Shown here piece by piece: positions 8,885 to 19,267 of a DNA stretch of 64,000 nt. Made by a program: the position numbers and the translations under genes. Numbering within the stretch: the first letter of the stretch is position 1; every line of letters begins with the position of its first letter. The notes beneath the pieces are model-generated. The model searched no databases. It saw only the letters and a program-made list of their open reading frames with translations, and was not told where the DNA came from. The DNA is from Mycobacterium sp. DL592 (GTDB lineage: Bacteria; Actinomycetota; Actinomycetes; Mycobacteriales; Mycobacteriaceae): positions 1,336,449 through 1,400,448 of the forward strand of contig NZ_CP050192.1 in NCBI RefSeq assembly GCF_011694515.1, given 5' to 3'.

Positions 8885-9355
8885 TTAGTGCTCGGCGGCC
8901 TTCTCCACGAGTTCCACCAGCACGCCACCGGCGTCCTTGGGGTGGATGAAGTTGATCCGCGAGTTCGCGGTGCCACGCCGGGGCGCGTCGTAGATCAGCC
9001 GGACACCCTGGCTGCGCAGCTGCTCGGAGATGGCGTCGACATCGCTGACGCGGTAGGCCATCTGCTGGATACCCGGACCGCGCTTGTCGATGAACTTGGC
9101 GATGGTCGAGGTCTCGTCCAGCGGAGCCATCAGCTGGATCTGGGCGCACTCGGTGCCCGCGCCGCGCAGCGACAGCATGGCCTCGCGGATGCCCTGGTCT
9201 TCGTTGATCTCCTCGTGAACGAGGATCATGCCGAGATGCTCGTGGTACCACTGGATCGCAGCGTCGAGATCCGGCACTGCGATGCCGATGTGGTCAACGG
9301 CCGTGACGAGTGCGCCGGCCAGCACTGGACGGGCATCAACTTGCTCAGCGGTCAT
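8885..9355 (-). CDS. Methylmalonyl-CoA epimerase
   Basis: 156-residue VOC-fold enzyme converting (S)- to (R)-methylmalonyl-CoA between propionyl-CoA carboxylase and methylmalonyl-CoA mutase. The metal ligands of the family are in the expected order: His in VDHIGIAVPD, Gln in AQIQLMAP, His in NFIHPKDAGG and Glu in VLVELVEK. The ATG at 9355 is supported by a leaderless -10 box. Homologue of Rv1322A. It diverges from fadA4, so odd-chain/cholesterol-derived propionyl-CoA handling and thiolysis sit side by side. Confidence 0.92.
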   Translation of the reverse strand: MTAEQVDARPVLAGALVTAVDHIGIAVPDLDAAIQWYHEHLGMILVHEEINEDQGIREAMLSLRGAGTECAQIQLMAPLDETSTIAKFIDKRGPGIQQMAYRVSDVDAISEQLRSQGVRLIYDAPRRGTANSRINFIHPKDAGGVLVELVEKAAEH

Positions 9356-9361
9356 AACGCA

Positions 9362-9367
9362 AAGGTA
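9362..9367 (-). promoter_or_regulatory. -10 element TACCTT of the epimerase gene, leaderless
   Basis: Read on the minus strand, TACCTT is followed by six bases (TGCGTT) and the ATG at 9355. Fits leaderless transcription and fixes the start, rejecting upstream in-frame codons in the fadA4 leader. Confidence 0.55.
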
Positions 9368-9447
9368 ACCTAACGACATCGGATCCAACACCGGGGGATC
9401 TGTGATTAGCCGCATAGCAGCGGCTCCAAACGCCCGTGGAGGTAGTA

Positions 9448-10629
9448 ATGACGACGTCTGTGATCGTTGCTGGAGCACGTACACCGATTGGCAAGCTGTC
9501 GGGGTCGCTCAAGGGCTTCTCGGGCAGCGATCTTGGCGCGATCGCCATCAAGGGCGCTCTGGAGAAGGCCGGGGTCCCGGCCTCGCTGGTCGAGTACGTG
9601 ATCATGGGCCAGGTGCTCACCGCCGGCGCCGGCCAGATGCCCGCCCGCCAGTCGGCGGTGGCCGCCGGCATCGGCTGGGATGTGCCCGCGCTGACCATCA
9701 ACAAGATGTGCCTGTCCGGCATCGATTCCATCGCACTGGCCGATCAGCTGATCCGCGCCGGGGAGTTCGACGTGGTGGTGGCCGGCGGCCAGGAGTCCAT
9801 GACCAGGGCACCGCACCTGCTGATGAACAGCCGCGAGGGCTACAAGTACGGCGACGTCACCATGCTCGACCACCTGGCCTACGACGGCCTGCACGACGTG
9901 TTCACCGACCAGCCGATGGGCGCGCTCACCGAGCAGCGCAACGACGTCGACAAGTTCACCCGCCTCGAGCAGGACGAGTTTGCCGCGAGCTCACACCAGA
10001 AGGCGGCGGCGGCCTGGAAAGACGGGGTGTTCGCCGACGAGGTGGTCCCGGTGTCGATCCCGCAGCGCAAGGGTGACCCCGTCGAGTTCACCGAGGACGA
10101 GGGCATCCGCGCCAACACCACCGCCGAGTCGCTGTCCGGGCTCAAGCCGTCGTTCCGCAAGGACGGCACGATCACCGCCGGATCGGCCTCCCAAATCTCC
10201 GACGGCGGTTGCGCTGTCGTGGTGATGAAGAAGACCAAAGCGCAGGAGCTGGGTCTGAGCTGGTTGTGCGAGATCGGTGCCCACGGCGTCGTCGCCGGCC
10301 CCGATTCCACCCTGCAGTCCCAGCCCGCCAACGCCATCAAGAAGGCCGCGGCCCGCGAAGGCATCACCGTCGACCAGTTTGACGTCCTCGAGATCAACGA
10401 GGCGTTCGCCGCGGTCTCGCTGGCCTCGACCCGCGAGCTGGGCGTCGACCCGGCCAAGGTCAACCGCAACGGCGGGGCGATCGCGCTGGGCCACCCGATC
10501 GGCATGTCAGGTGCGCGCATCACGCTGCACGCCGCCCTGGAGCTGTCCCGACGGGGTTCGGGGTACGCGGTGGCGGCGTTGTGCGGTGCCGGCGGCCAGG
10601 GCGACGCGCTGATCCTGCGCGCGGGCTGA
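9448..10629 (+). CDS. fadA4: Acetyl-CoA acetyltransferase FadA4
   Basis: 393-residue biosynthetic/degradative thiolase. Nucleophilic Cys in [12 protein letters not shown] (about residue 88), catalytic His in [16 protein letters not shown], and the second catalytic Cys in [12 protein letters not shown] are all in place, so it should interconvert acetyl-CoA and acetoacetyl-CoA. The ATG at 9448 has GGAGG at 9438-9442. An in-frame GTG at 9436 precedes that Shine-Dalgarno and is less likely. Homologue of Rv1323, next to the epimerase as in M. tuberculosis. Confidence 0.93.
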   Translation: MTTSVIVAGARTPIGKLSGSLKGFSGSDLGAIAIKGALEKAGVPASLVEYVIMGQVLTAGAGQMPARQSAVAAGIGWDVPALTINKMCLSGIDSIALADQLIRAGEFDVVVAGGQESMTRAPHLLMNSREGYKYGDVTMLDHLAYDGLHDVFTDQPMGALTEQRNDVDKFTRLEQDEFAASSHQKAAAAWKDGVFADEVVPVSIPQRKGDPVEFTEDEGIRANTTAESLSGLKPSFRKDGTITAGSASQISDGGCAVVVMKKTKAQELGLSWLCEIGAHGVVAGPDSTLQSQPANAIKKAAAREGITVDQFDVLEINEAFAAVSLASTRELGVDPAKVNRNGGAIALGHPIGMSGARITLHAALELSRRGSGYAVAALCGAGGQGDALILRAG

Positions 10630-10678
10630 TCAACGACGACGCGTAGTAGCTGGGCCGGCGCTGCGGCACAATGGCGCC

Positions 10679-11065
10679 ATGACGAGCACTTTCGACATCC
10701 GCAGCACCGCGGGACGGTTCCGCGTCGTGGCGCTGGCCGAAGCGCTGACCTGGGTGGGTCTGCTGATCGGCATGTACTTCAAGTACCTGGGCAGCCCTCG
10801 CACCGAGATCGGCGTGAAGATCTTCGGGATGGCCCACGGGCTGGTGTTCATCGCGTTCGTGGTCACGGCCGTACTGGCCGGTATCGCCTATTCCTGGCGT
10901 CCAGGAACGTGGTTGCTGGCGTTGCTGGGCAGCATTGTGCCGCTCGGCAGTGTGATCTTCCTCATATGGGCGGATCGGACCGCGAAATTCGGCCCGGAAA
11001 CCACCTCTGACCACTCCGGGAAGGGGTCTTCAGCGGCGTCGGAATCAGCGCCGTCGCGGACATGA
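10679..11065 (+). CDS. DUF3817 small membrane protein
   Basis: 128 residues with three hydrophobic helices (ALAEALTWVGLLIGMYFKYL, the HGLVFIAFVVTAVLAGIAY region, and WLLALLGSIVPLGSVIFLIW) and a polar Ser-rich tail. This is the DUF3817 architecture; function is unknown. CACAAT six bases before the ATG suggests leaderless expression. A second DUF3817 gene lies at 33890-34249. I do not recall an orthologue between Rv1323 and Rv1324, so this copy may be specific to the lineage. Confidence 0.8.
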   Translation: MTSTFDIRSTAGRFRVVALAEALTWVGLLIGMYFKYLGSPRTEIGVKIFGMAHGLVFIAFVVTAVLAGIAYSWRPGTWLLALLGSIVPLGSVIFLIWADRTAKFGPETTSDHSGKGSSAASESAPSRT

Positions 11066-11078
11066 CAGACTTGTGGGC

Positions 11079-11966
11079 GTGACACGTCCACGCCCCTCGA
11101 TCTCGCCGGCTTTGGCCGGTGCCATCGACCTCTCGGGACTCAAGCAGCGGGCCCAGGCGCCCGCCGGTGGTGCGGCCCCCGCCGGTGGTGTCGAGATCAC
11201 CGAAGCCAACTTCGAAGCCGAGGTGCTGGTCCGCTCCGGCCAACTCCCGGTCGTCGTGGTGCTCTGGTCGCCGCGCAGCGAGGTCTGCGTCGAGCTGATC
11301 GACGTCTTCGCCGCCCTGGCCGCCGCCGACAACGGGAAGTGGTCGCTGGCCACGGTCAACGTCGACGTCGTGCCGCGGGTCGCGCAGATGTTCGGCATCG
11401 AAGCCGTGCCCACCGTGGTCGCACTGGCCGGTGGTCAGCCGCTGGCCAGCTTCCAGGGTCCGCAGCCACCCGAGCAGTTGCGCCGATGGGTCGACTCGCT
11501 GCTGGCGGCAACAGCCGGAAAGCTCAGCGGCGCAGCCGAATCCGACACCGAGCAGGTCGACCCCGCAGTGGAAGCGGCGCGTGAGCATCTTGAGGCCGGT
11601 GACTTCCCGGCCGCCGCCGCGGCCTATCAGGGCATCCTCGATACCGACCCCAACCACGTCGAGGCCAAGGGTGCGCTGCGGCAGATCACCTTCCTGCAGC
11701 GTGCCACCGCGCAGCGGCCCGACGCCGTCGCGGTGGCTGCCGCGGCGCCCGACGACATCGAGGCGGCCTTCGCAGCGGCCGACGTGGAACTGCTCAACCA
11801 GGACGTCAGTGCGGCCTTCGACCGGCTGATCGCCCTGGTGCGGCGGACATCCGGCGACGAGCGCACTGCGGTGCGCACCCGGCTCATCGAGCTCTTCGAG
11901 CTGTTCGACCCCGCCGACCCGGACGTGATCAAGGGCCGGCGCAACCTCGCCAACGCGCTGTACTAG
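11079..11966 (+). CDS. Thioredoxin-fold/TPR protein (Rv1324, CnoX/YbbN-like)
   Basis: 295 residues: thioredoxin fold at about 45-145 and a TPR-like helical C-terminus (about 160-290), the YbbN/CnoX layout of holdase chaperones. The redox motif is WSPRSEVC, so the first cysteine of CxxC is replaced by serine and only one remains; it is unlikely to be a disulfide reductase. From memory Rv1324 has the same change. The GTG at 11079 gives MTRPRPSISPA, which fits that protein; a GTG two codons upstream (11073) is also possible. The gene ends before a strong stem-loop. Confidence 0.82.
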   Translation: MTRPRPSISPALAGAIDLSGLKQRAQAPAGGAAPAGGVEITEANFEAEVLVRSGQLPVVVVLWSPRSEVCVELIDVFAALAAADNGKWSLATVNVDVVPRVAQMFGIEAVPTVVALAGGQPLASFQGPQPPEQLRRWVDSLLAATAGKLSGAAESDTEQVDPAVEAAREHLEAGDFPAAAAAYQGILDTDPNHVEAKGALRQITFLQRATAQRPDAVAVAAAAPDDIEAAFAAADVELLNQDVSAAFDRLIALVRRTSGDERTAVRTRLIELFELFDPADPDVIKGRRNLANALY

Positions 11967-11979
11967 CCCGCCGGGTGTG

Positions 11980-12014
11980 CATCCTGATACGCCGGGAGCG
12001 GCGTGTCGAGGATG
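11980..12014. terminator. Stem-loop between convergent trx-like gene and glgB
   Basis: Arm CATCCTGATACGCC (11980-11993), loop GGGAGC, and arm GGCGTGTCGAGGATG (12000-12014) pair with one bulged base and one G-T wobble. It sits between two convergent stop codons, so a bidirectional terminator is the natural reading. Confidence 0.65.
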
Positions 12015-12048
12015 AAACCGCACACTCGGCGACAGGGCCTGCGCCCGA

Positions 12049-14256
12049 CTAGGCGGGTTCGAGCCAGATTGCCGAGGTAGGCGGCAGCACCAGCGTCGCC
12101 GACGCGGGGCGGCCGTGCCACGGATCATCGGTGGCCTCGACGGCGCCGAAATTCCCCGCGCCGCCGCCGTTGTAGATCGACGCGTCGGTGTTGAGCACCT
12201 CCCGCCAGGTGCCCGCGTGCGGCAGACCCAGCCGGTACTGGGTGTGCTCGGAGCCGGCGAAGTTGAACACGCACGCCAGCACCGACCCGTCGTTGCCGTA
12301 GCGCAGGAAGCTCAGCACGTTATTCGCCGAGTCGTTGGCGTCGATCCACGAGTAGCCCTCGGGCCGGCTGTCCTGGCTCCACAGTGCGGGGCGGGTCCGA
12401 TAGATCTGGTTCATGTCGGCGACGAACCGCAGGATGCCGTCGGAGAAGCTGTTCTCGTCGAGTTGGTACCAGTCGATCCCGCGTTCCTCCGACCACTCGG
12501 CACGCTGACCGAACTCCTGGCCCATGAACAGCAGCTGCTTACCCGGATGCGCCCACTGGTAGGCCAGCAGGCTGCGCAGCCCGGCCGCCTTGACGTGATC
12601 GTTGCCCGGCATCCGTCCCCACAGCGTGCCCTTGCCGTGTACCACCTCGTCGTGGCTGATCGGCAGCACATAGTTCTCGCTGAACGCATACAGCATCGAG
12701 AACGTCATCTCGTGGTGGTGGTAGTTGCGATAGATCGGGTCACGACTGATGTAGTCCAGGGTGTCGTGCATCCACCCCATGTTCCACTTCATCGAAAAGC
12801 CAAGGCCGCCAAGGTTGGTCGGTCGGGTGACACCCGGCCAGGACGTCGACTCCTCGGCGATCGTGACGATGCCCGGTGCCGCCTTGTGCACGGTGGCGTT
12901 CATCTCCTGCAGGAACTGCACCGCCTCGAGGTTCTCCCGGCCGCCGTAGATGTTCGGCGTCCAGCCGTCGGCCGGGCGGGAGTAGTCCAGGTAGAGCATC
13001 GAGGCCACGGCGTCCACCCGTAGGCCGTCGATGTGGTACTCCTGCAGCCAGTACAGCGCGTTGGCGACCAGGAAGTTACGCACCTCGGGTCGGCCGAAGT
13101 CGAAGACGTAGGTGCCCCAGTCGAGTTGCTCACCACGGCGCGGGTCGGAATGCTCGTAGAGCGCGGTGCCGTCGAACCGGCCGAGCGCCCAGCCGTCCTT
13201 CGGGAAGTGCGCGGGCACCCAGTCGACGATCACCCCGATCCCGGCCCGATGCAGCGTGTCCACCAGGAAGCGGAAGTCGTCGGGGGAGCCGAACCGCGAT
13301 GTCGGCGCGTAGTAGGACGTCACCTGATAGCCCCAGGATCCGCCGAACGGGTGCTCGGCGACCGGCAGGAACTCGACGTGGGTGAAGCCCTGGGCGACAA
13401 CATAATCGGTGAGCTGCTCGGCGAGCTGACGGTAGCTCAGACCGGGGCGCCACGAGCCCAGGTGCACCTCGTAGGTGCTCATCGGCTCGAACACCGGATT
13501 GTGGTTCGCCCGCCGCGTCATCCAGTCGGCGTCATCCCAGGTGTAGTGCGAGACGTTCACTTTCGAGGCGGTCTGCGGTGGCACCTCGGTGGCGAAGGCG
13601 AACGGGTCGGCGCGGTCGGTCACCGAGCCGTCGATGCCGTGCACCCGGAACTTGTAGAGGCCATCGGTGGGGAAGTCCGGCCAGAACAGCTCCCACACCC
13701 CGGAGGATCCCAGTACCCGCATCGGGGCGTCGTTGCCGTCCCAGTGGTTGAACTCACCGATCAGGCTGACGCCCTTGGCATTCGGAGCCCACACCGCGAA
13801 CGAGACACCGTCGACCACCCCGTCGGGGGTGGTGAAGGACCGCGGGTGGGCGCCGAGGATCTCCCACAGCCGCTCGTGGCGGCCCTCGGCGAACAGGTGC
13901 AGATCCATCTCACCCAGCGTGGGCAGGAATCGGTATCCGTCGGCGACGGTGATGGTGTGGGTGTCGTTCTCGCCGGCCGGATAGCTGACCTCGAGACGGT
14001 AGTCGGCGAGGTTGGTGAACGGCAGCGCCACCGCGAACAGTCCGGCGTCGACGTGGCTGAACTCGTAGCGCCGGCCCCCGACGATCGCCACCACCTGGCG
14101 GGCATGCGGACGCAGCGCGCGCAGCACCGTGTGGTCGTCGTACTCGTGAGCGCCCAGGATGCTGTGCGGATCGTGATGAACCCCGGCCACCAGCCGGGCC
14201 ACCTCGCCGGGATCCGGCGCCAGGTAGGGGCTGGCGAGCTTGTCTGTTCTCGTCAT
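12049..14256 (-). CDS. glgB: 1,4-alpha-glucan branching enzyme
   Basis: 735 residues. N-terminal CBM48-like beta domains are followed by a GH13 barrel. The nucleophile Asp is in GLRVDAVAS (about residue 414), the acid/base Glu in TIAEESTS (about 465) and the third Asp in SHDEVVHGK (about 535). It introduces alpha-1,6 branches in glycogen, capsular glucan and the GlgE-pathway polymer. The ATG at 14256 gives [16 protein letters not shown], close to the Rv1326c N-terminus; an ATG at 14286 overlapping the glgE stop by four bases is an alternative start ten codons longer. Co-transcribed with glgE. Confidence 0.95.
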   Translation of the reverse strand: MTRTDKLASPYLAPDPGEVARLVAGVHHDPHSILGAHEYDDHTVLRALRPHARQVVAIVGGRRYEFSHVDAGLFAVALPFTNLADYRLEVSYPAGENDTHTITVADGYRFLPTLGEMDLHLFAEGRHERLWEILGAHPRSFTTPDGVVDGVSFAVWAPNAKGVSLIGEFNHWDGNDAPMRVLGSSGVWELFWPDFPTDGLYKFRVHGIDGSVTDRADPFAFATEVPPQTASKVNVSHYTWDDADWMTRRANHNPVFEPMSTYEVHLGSWRPGLSYRQLAEQLTDYVVAQGFTHVEFLPVAEHPFGGSWGYQVTSYYAPTSRFGSPDDFRFLVDTLHRAGIGVIVDWVPAHFPKDGWALGRFDGTALYEHSDPRRGEQLDWGTYVFDFGRPEVRNFLVANALYWLQEYHIDGLRVDAVASMLYLDYSRPADGWTPNIYGGRENLEAVQFLQEMNATVHKAAPGIVTIAEESTSWPGVTRPTNLGGLGFSMKWNMGWMHDTLDYISRDPIYRNYHHHEMTFSMLYAFSENYVLPISHDEVVHGKGTLWGRMPGNDHVKAAGLRSLLAYQWAHPGKQLLFMGQEFGQRAEWSEERGIDWYQLDENSFSDGILRFVADMNQIYRTRPALWSQDSRPEGYSWIDANDSANNVLSFLRYGNDGSVLACVFNFAGSEHTQYRLGLPHAGTWREVLNTDASIYNGGGAGNFGAVEATDDPWHGRPASATLVLPPTSAIWLEPA

Positions 14257-14282
14257 CTGCGCCTGAGCTCCTTTCGTCCCCG

Positions 14283-16370
14283 TCATTCCCGCCGAAGCAG
14301 CGTCAATCGCTGGTCGGCCGGTATCAGCGGCATGTTCAGCACGTGCGCCACCGCCCGCGCCGGCTCGATCCGCACGTAGTTCGCCTGGCCCCACTGGTAT
14401 TCCTCCCCGGAGATCTCGTCCCGAACCCAGAATCGGTCGTAGGGCTGCATACCCAAAGCGGCCATGTTCAGCCACACCGTTCCCTCTTCGGCGCTGAACG
14501 CGTTGAGGGTGACCACCACCAGCACCGTGTCACCGGTGACCGGATCGAACTTGCTGTAGGCCAGCAGCGCGTCGTTGTCGACGTGGTGGAACGTGATGGT
14601 GCGCATCTGGCACAGCGCCGGATGGACCCGGCGAATCTCATTGAGCCGCTTCAGGAAAGGCTCCAGCGAATGTCCCTGGGCCAGGGCGCCCTCGAAGTGA
14701 CGCGGGCGCAGCTCGTACTTCTCGGAGTTCAGGTACTCCTCGCTGCCCTCACGCACCGGCAGATGCTCGAACAGCTCGAAACCGGAGTAGACGCCCCACG
14801 ACGTGCCCAGTGTGGCGGCCAGCACCGCGCGGATGGCGAACATGCCCGGCCCGCCAACCTGCAGGCTCTCGTGCAGGATGTCGGGGGTGTTGACGAACAG
14901 GTTGGGCCGCGCGTAGTCGGCGTGCTCGGCGATCTGGCGGCCGAACTGCTCGATCTCCCACTTGGCGGTGCGCCAGGTGAAGTACGAATACGACTGCGTG
15001 AAGCCGAGTTTGGCCAGCCCGTACATCCGGGCCGGGCGGGTGAACGCCTCGGACAGGAACAGCACGTCAGGGTCGACGGACTTGACCTCGCTGATCAGCC
15101 AGGCCCAGAAGTTCGGCGGCTTGGTGTGCGGGTTGTCGACGCGAAAGATCTTGACGCCGTGCTCGATCCAGTGCCGCACCACCCGCAGCACCTCGTCGTA
15201 GAGGCCACCCGGGTCGTTGTCGAAATTCAGCGGATAGATGTCCTGATACTTCTTCGGCGGGTTCTCCGCGTAGGCGATCGTCCCGTCGGGCAGTTCGGTG
15301 AACCACTGCCGGTGATCCTTGGCCCACGGGTGGTCCGGCGCGCACTGCAACGCCAGATCCAGCGCCACTTCCATACCGTTGTCCCGCACGGCGGCCACGA
15401 ACCGGTCGAAGTCCTCGATGGTGCCCAGGTCGGGATGGACGGCGTCGTGTCCGCCCTCGTCGCTGCCGATCGCCCACGGCGACCCGACATCGTCGACCTC
15501 GGCGGTCACCGTGTTGTTGCGGCCCTTGCGGTGCACCTTGCCGATCGGATGGATCGGCGGCAGATAGACGACGTTGAACCCCATCGCGGCGATGCGGGGC
15601 AGGGCGGCCGTCGACGTCGCGAACGTTCCGTGCACCGGACGGCCCTGGTCGTCCCAGCCCCCGGTCGAGCGCGGGAAGAACTCGTACCAGGCGCTGCACC
15701 GGGCCAGCGGGCGGTCCACCCAGACGCCGTAGGTGCTGCCGCGGGTGACCAGTTCGCGCAGCGGGTAGGCGGCCAGCAGATCGGTGACCTCGTGCGAGAG
15801 CGCCAGCGCGGCGCGGGTCACGGGGTCACCCGGCTCGCGTAGCGCGGCCGCGGCATGCAGCAGTGGAGTGCGCCGGTCGCGCGGCACGCCGGTGGCCGCC
15901 CGCTCCAGCAGCCGGGCACCGACCAGCAGGTCGTTGTTCAGTTCGGATTCGCCCTGCCCGGCGTCGAGTTTGGCGGTCACCGCATGGTGCCACGTGGTGA
16001 TCGGGTCGCCCCAGCCGTCGATCCGGAACGTCCACAGACCGACCCGGTCGGGCACGAACTGCCCGTGGTACAGATCCGGGGTGGTCCCCGGCGACATGGA
16101 GTACAGCTGCGGCTTGACCCGGTTGGCGGCCGCCGGCGCCGCGGCCGTCTCGGCGGACTCGAGGGCCTTGATGCGACGGGCCGGGTTGTGGCCCAGCTGC
16201 GGATAAGCCGGGCCCAGGTAGCGGACCACCAGCGTCGCGGCCACCGCGTCATGTCCCTCGCGCCACACCGACGCGCACACCGGCACCACCTCGCCGACGA
16301 CCGCCTTGGCCGGGTAGGTGCCGCAGGACACAACGGGCGCGACGTCATCGATCTCGATCCGACCGGGCAC
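14283..16370 (-). CDS. glgE: Maltosyltransferase GlgE (GH13_3)
   Basis: 695 residues. Transfers maltose from alpha-maltose-1-phosphate to the growing alpha-1,4-glucan; in M. tuberculosis its loss is lethal through accumulation of the phosphate donor. Motifs: nucleophile Asp in [11 protein letters not shown] (about residue 410), acid/base Glu in [10 protein letters not shown] (about 441) and Asp in VNTPDILHE. Start GTG 16370 has AGGAG seven bases upstream. The stop overlaps an ATG in the glgB frame, so the two enzymes that build and branch the polymer are linked. Divergent from glgP over 194 bases. Confidence 0.95.
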   Translation of the reverse strand: MPGRIEIDDVAPVVSCGTYPAKAVVGEVVPVCASVWREGHDAVAATLVVRYLGPAYPQLGHNPARRIKALESAETAAAPAAANRVKPQLYSMSPGTTPDLYHGQFVPDRVGLWTFRIDGWGDPITTWHHAVTAKLDAGQGESELNNDLLVGARLLERAATGVPRDRRTPLLHAAAALREPGDPVTRAALALSHEVTDLLAAYPLRELVTRGSTYGVWVDRPLARCSAWYEFFPRSTGGWDDQGRPVHGTFATSTAALPRIAAMGFNVVYLPPIHPIGKVHRKGRNNTVTAEVDDVGSPWAIGSDEGGHDAVHPDLGTIEDFDRFVAAVRDNGMEVALDLALQCAPDHPWAKDHRQWFTELPDGTIAYAENPPKKYQDIYPLNFDNDPGGLYDEVLRVVRHWIEHGVKIFRVDNPHTKPPNFWAWLISEVKSVDPDVLFLSEAFTRPARMYGLAKLGFTQSYSYFTWRTAKWEIEQFGRQIAEHADYARPNLFVNTPDILHESLQVGGPGMFAIRAVLAATLGTSWGVYSGFELFEHLPVREGSEEYLNSEKYELRPRHFEGALAQGHSLEPFLKRLNEIRRVHPALCQMRTITFHHVDNDALLAYSKFDPVTGDTVLVVVTLNAFSAEEGTVWLNMAALGMQPYDRFWVRDEISGEEYQWGQANYVRIEPARAVAHVLNMPLIPADQRLTLLRRE

Positions 16371-16550
16371 CCAACCACTCCTATTTCTGACTTGTACGAC
16401 TTCTGCCTTGTCCGACCTGGCCGGCGCCCCGCCGGATCCGTCGGTCTCCTCGTCCGTGCCTTCTCGGGTAACCGCATCACGCTCAGTTCACACCGTAGTG
16501 GGCCGAGTCGGTGCGAGGGGAAGAAGCGCACGCTCGGCCAGCTGCCTCAG

Positions 16551-16556
16551 TAAGGT
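16551..16556 (+). promoter_or_regulatory. -10 element TAAGGT of glgP, leaderless
   Basis: TAAGGT followed by eight bases and GTG at 16565. Supports a leaderless glgP mRNA and the GTG start over an upstream in-frame codon. The rest of the glgE-glgP gap (16371-16550) shows no clear operator. Confidence 0.55.
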
Positions 16557-16564
16557 TGGGTCAC

Positions 16565-19147
16565 GTGAAGGCGCTGCGTAGGTTCACAGTCCGTGCCCAC
16601 CTGCCCGAGCGACTCTCGGCCCTGGGCCGATTGTCGACCAACCTGCGCTGGTCGTGGGACAAGCCGACGCAGGACCTCTTTGCCGCCATCGACCCGCAGC
16701 TGTGGGACCTGACCGGTCAGGACCCGGTCGCGTTGCTCGGCGCGGTATCACCCAAGCGGCTCGACGAGCTCGCCGAGGATGACGGATTCCTGGCCGGCCT
16801 GGATCAGCTGGCCGCCGATCTCGACGACTATCTGGCCCGCCCGATGTGGTACCAGGAACAGGATCCGGCAACCATGCCGACCGGCATCGCCTACTTCTCG
16901 ATGGAGTTCGGTGTCGCCGAGGTGTTGCCGAACTACTCCGGCGGCCTGGGCATCCTGGCCGGCGACCATCTGAAGTCGGCCTCGGATCTGGGCTTGCCGC
17001 TCATCGCCGTCGGCCTGTATTACCGCTCCGGATACTTCCGGCAGTCGCTGACCGCCGACGGCTGGCAGCGGGAGAACTATCCGTCGCTGGACCCGCAGGG
17101 GCTGCCGCTGCGGCTGCTCACCGACGCGGCGGGCGCACCCGTTCTGGTGGAGTTGGCGATGCCGGACTCCAAACAGCTGCGGGCGCGGGTCTGGGTGGCC
17201 CAGGTCGGCCGGATTCCGCTGCTGCTGCTCGACTCCGACATCCCCGAGAACGAGCACGACCTGCGCAACGTCACCGACCGCCTCTACGGCGGCGACCAGG
17301 AGCACCGGATCAAGCAGGAGCTGCTGGCCGGCATCGGCGGGGTGCGGGCCATCCGCGCGTTCACCGCCATCGAGGGCCTGCCTGCACCCGACGTGTTCCA
17401 CATGAACGAGGGCCATGCCGGCTTCCTCGGTGTGGAGCGGATCCGGGAGTTGATGGCCGCCGAGCGGCTGGACTTCGACACCGCGCTGACCGTCGTCCGC
17501 GCGGGCACCGTGTTCACCACGCACACCCCGGTGCCGGCGGGGATCGACCGGTTCCCGGTGGAGATGGTGCAGCGCTACTTCGGCGACGACGGGCCTGCCG
17601 GGCTGCTGCCCGGGGTGCCGGTGGGCCGGGTGCTCGCCTTCGGTGCCGAGGACGATCCGACGAAGTTCAACATGGCGCACATGGGTCTGCGGCTGGCGCA
17701 GCGGGCCAACGGGGTCTCGCTGCTGCATGGCCGGGTCAGCAGGCAGATGTTCGATGAGCTGTGGCCGGGATTCGACCCCGGTGACGTGCCGATCGGGTCG
17801 ATCACCAACGGCGTGCACGGCCCGACCTGGGCGGCGCCGCAGTGGCTGCAGCTCGGCCGCGAGCTCGCCGGTTCCACTGAGGCGTTGCGTGAGCCCCAGG
17901 TGTGGCAGCGGCTGCAGGAAGTCGGGCCGGGTCACATCTGGTGGATCCGATCGCAGCTGCGGGCGACCCTGGTCGAGGACGTACGCCGCAGGCTGCGCCG
18001 GTCCTGGCAGGAGCGGGGCGCATCGGAGGCCGAACTAGGTTGGATCGCAACGGCTTTCGACCCCGATGTGCTCACCATCGGCTTCGCCCGCCGGGTGCCC
18101 ACCTACAAGCGCCTGACGTTGATGTTGCGCGACCCGCAGCGCCTCGAGGCCCTGCTGCTCGATCCCGAGCGGCCCCTGCAGCTCATCGTCGCGGGCAAGT
18201 CGCACCCCGCCGACGATGCCGGCAAGGCCCTCATCCAGCAGGTCGTCAAGTTCGCCGACCGGCCAGAGGTCCGCCACCGCATCGCCTTCCTACCCGACTA
18301 CGACATGTCGATGGCGCGCGTCCTGTACTGGGGGTGCGATGTGTGGCTGAACAATCCGTTGCGACCGCTGGAGGCGTGCGGCACCTCGGGGATGAAGAGC
18401 GCCCTCAACGGCGGGCTGAACCTGTCCATCCGGGACGGTTGGTGGGACGAGTGGTTCGACGGCGAAAACGGTTGGGAGATACCGACCGCCGACGGCCTGA
18501 CCGACGAGGGGCGCCGTGACGACCTGGAAGCCGCCGCCCTGTACAACCTGCTGGAACATTCGGTGGGCCCCAGGTTCTACGACCGCGACGAGGCCGGCGT
18601 GCCGACCCGCTGGGTCGAGATGGTGCGCCACACCCTGCAGACGCTGGGCCCCAAGGTGCTGGCGTCGCGGATGGTGCGCGACTACACCGAGAAGTACTAC
18701 GCGCCGGCCGCACAGTCGTTGCGCCGGACCGTCGAGCCCGTCGACGGTCTGCCGTTCGGTGCGGCCCGTGAGTTGAGCGCCTACCGGCTGCGGGCACGCG
18801 AGGCGTGGCCCAACATCGCCATCACCGACGTCGACAGCACCGGCCTGCCCGACACCCCGCTGCTGGGCTCCGAGCTGACGCTGACCGCCGCCGTGCGCCT
18901 CGCCGGGCTGCGGCCCGAGGAGGTCGTCGTCGAGGCGGTGCTGGGCCGCGTCGATGACACCGACGTCCTGCAGGAGCCGACGTCGGTGCCGATGACCCAT
19001 ACCGGACCGGGCGACGGTGACACCGAGTTGTTCTCCACGACGACGCCGCTTCCGGTGGCCGGGTCGGTCGGCTACACGGTGCGGGTGCTGCCGCACAACC
19101 CGCTGTTGGCCGCCGACAACGAGCTCGGCCTAGTGGTGATGGCGTAA
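16565..19147 (+). CDS. glgP: Alpha-glucan phosphorylase
   Basis: 860 residues, the length of the actinobacterial GlgP (Rv1328). Releases glucose-1-phosphate from alpha-glucans. The pyridoxal-phosphate lysine lies in CGTSGMKSALNGGLN (about residue 611). An N-terminal DUF3417-type region is seen at about 1-115. It diverges from glgE-glgB, so synthesis and breakdown of the same polymer share a control region. Start chosen at GTG 16565 (MKALRRFTVRAHLP) from the leaderless box and from the length. Confidence 0.94.
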   Translation: MKALRRFTVRAHLPERLSALGRLSTNLRWSWDKPTQDLFAAIDPQLWDLTGQDPVALLGAVSPKRLDELAEDDGFLAGLDQLAADLDDYLARPMWYQEQDPATMPTGIAYFSMEFGVAEVLPNYSGGLGILAGDHLKSASDLGLPLIAVGLYYRSGYFRQSLTADGWQRENYPSLDPQGLPLRLLTDAAGAPVLVELAMPDSKQLRARVWVAQVGRIPLLLLDSDIPENEHDLRNVTDRLYGGDQEHRIKQELLAGIGGVRAIRAFTAIEGLPAPDVFHMNEGHAGFLGVERIRELMAAERLDFDTALTVVRAGTVFTTHTPVPAGIDRFPVEMVQRYFGDDGPAGLLPGVPVGRVLAFGAEDDPTKFNMAHMGLRLAQRANGVSLLHGRVSRQMFDELWPGFDPGDVPIGSITNGVHGPTWAAPQWLQLGRELAGSTEALREPQVWQRLQEVGPGHIWWIRSQLRATLVEDVRRRLRRSWQERGASEAELGWIATAFDPDVLTIGFARRVPTYKRLTLMLRDPQRLEALLLDPERPLQLIVAGKSHPADDAGKALIQQVVKFADRPEVRHRIAFLPDYDMSMARVLYWGCDVWLNNPLRPLEACGTSGMKSALNGGLNLSIRDGWWDEWFDGENGWEIPTADGLTDEGRRDDLEAAALYNLLEHSVGPRFYDRDEAGVPTRWVEMVRHTLQTLGPKVLASRMVRDYTEKYYAPAAQSLRRTVEPVDGLPFGAARELSAYRLRAREAWPNIAITDVDSTGLPDTPLLGSELTLTAAVRLAGLRPEEVVVEAVLGRVDDTDVLQEPTSVPMTHTGPGDGDTELFSTTTPLPVAGSVGYTVRVLPHNPLLAADNELGLVVMA

Positions 19148-19267
19148 CGCTGACGGTTCCGGATCCGGTTAGCAGGGCAGGGGTGCCGCATGTAGGTTCC
19201 CACAGGGAGTGCCTATCGATCTCGCATCGGGGCGGACGAGCGGATTCCCGGGAAGGCATAACGGGCA

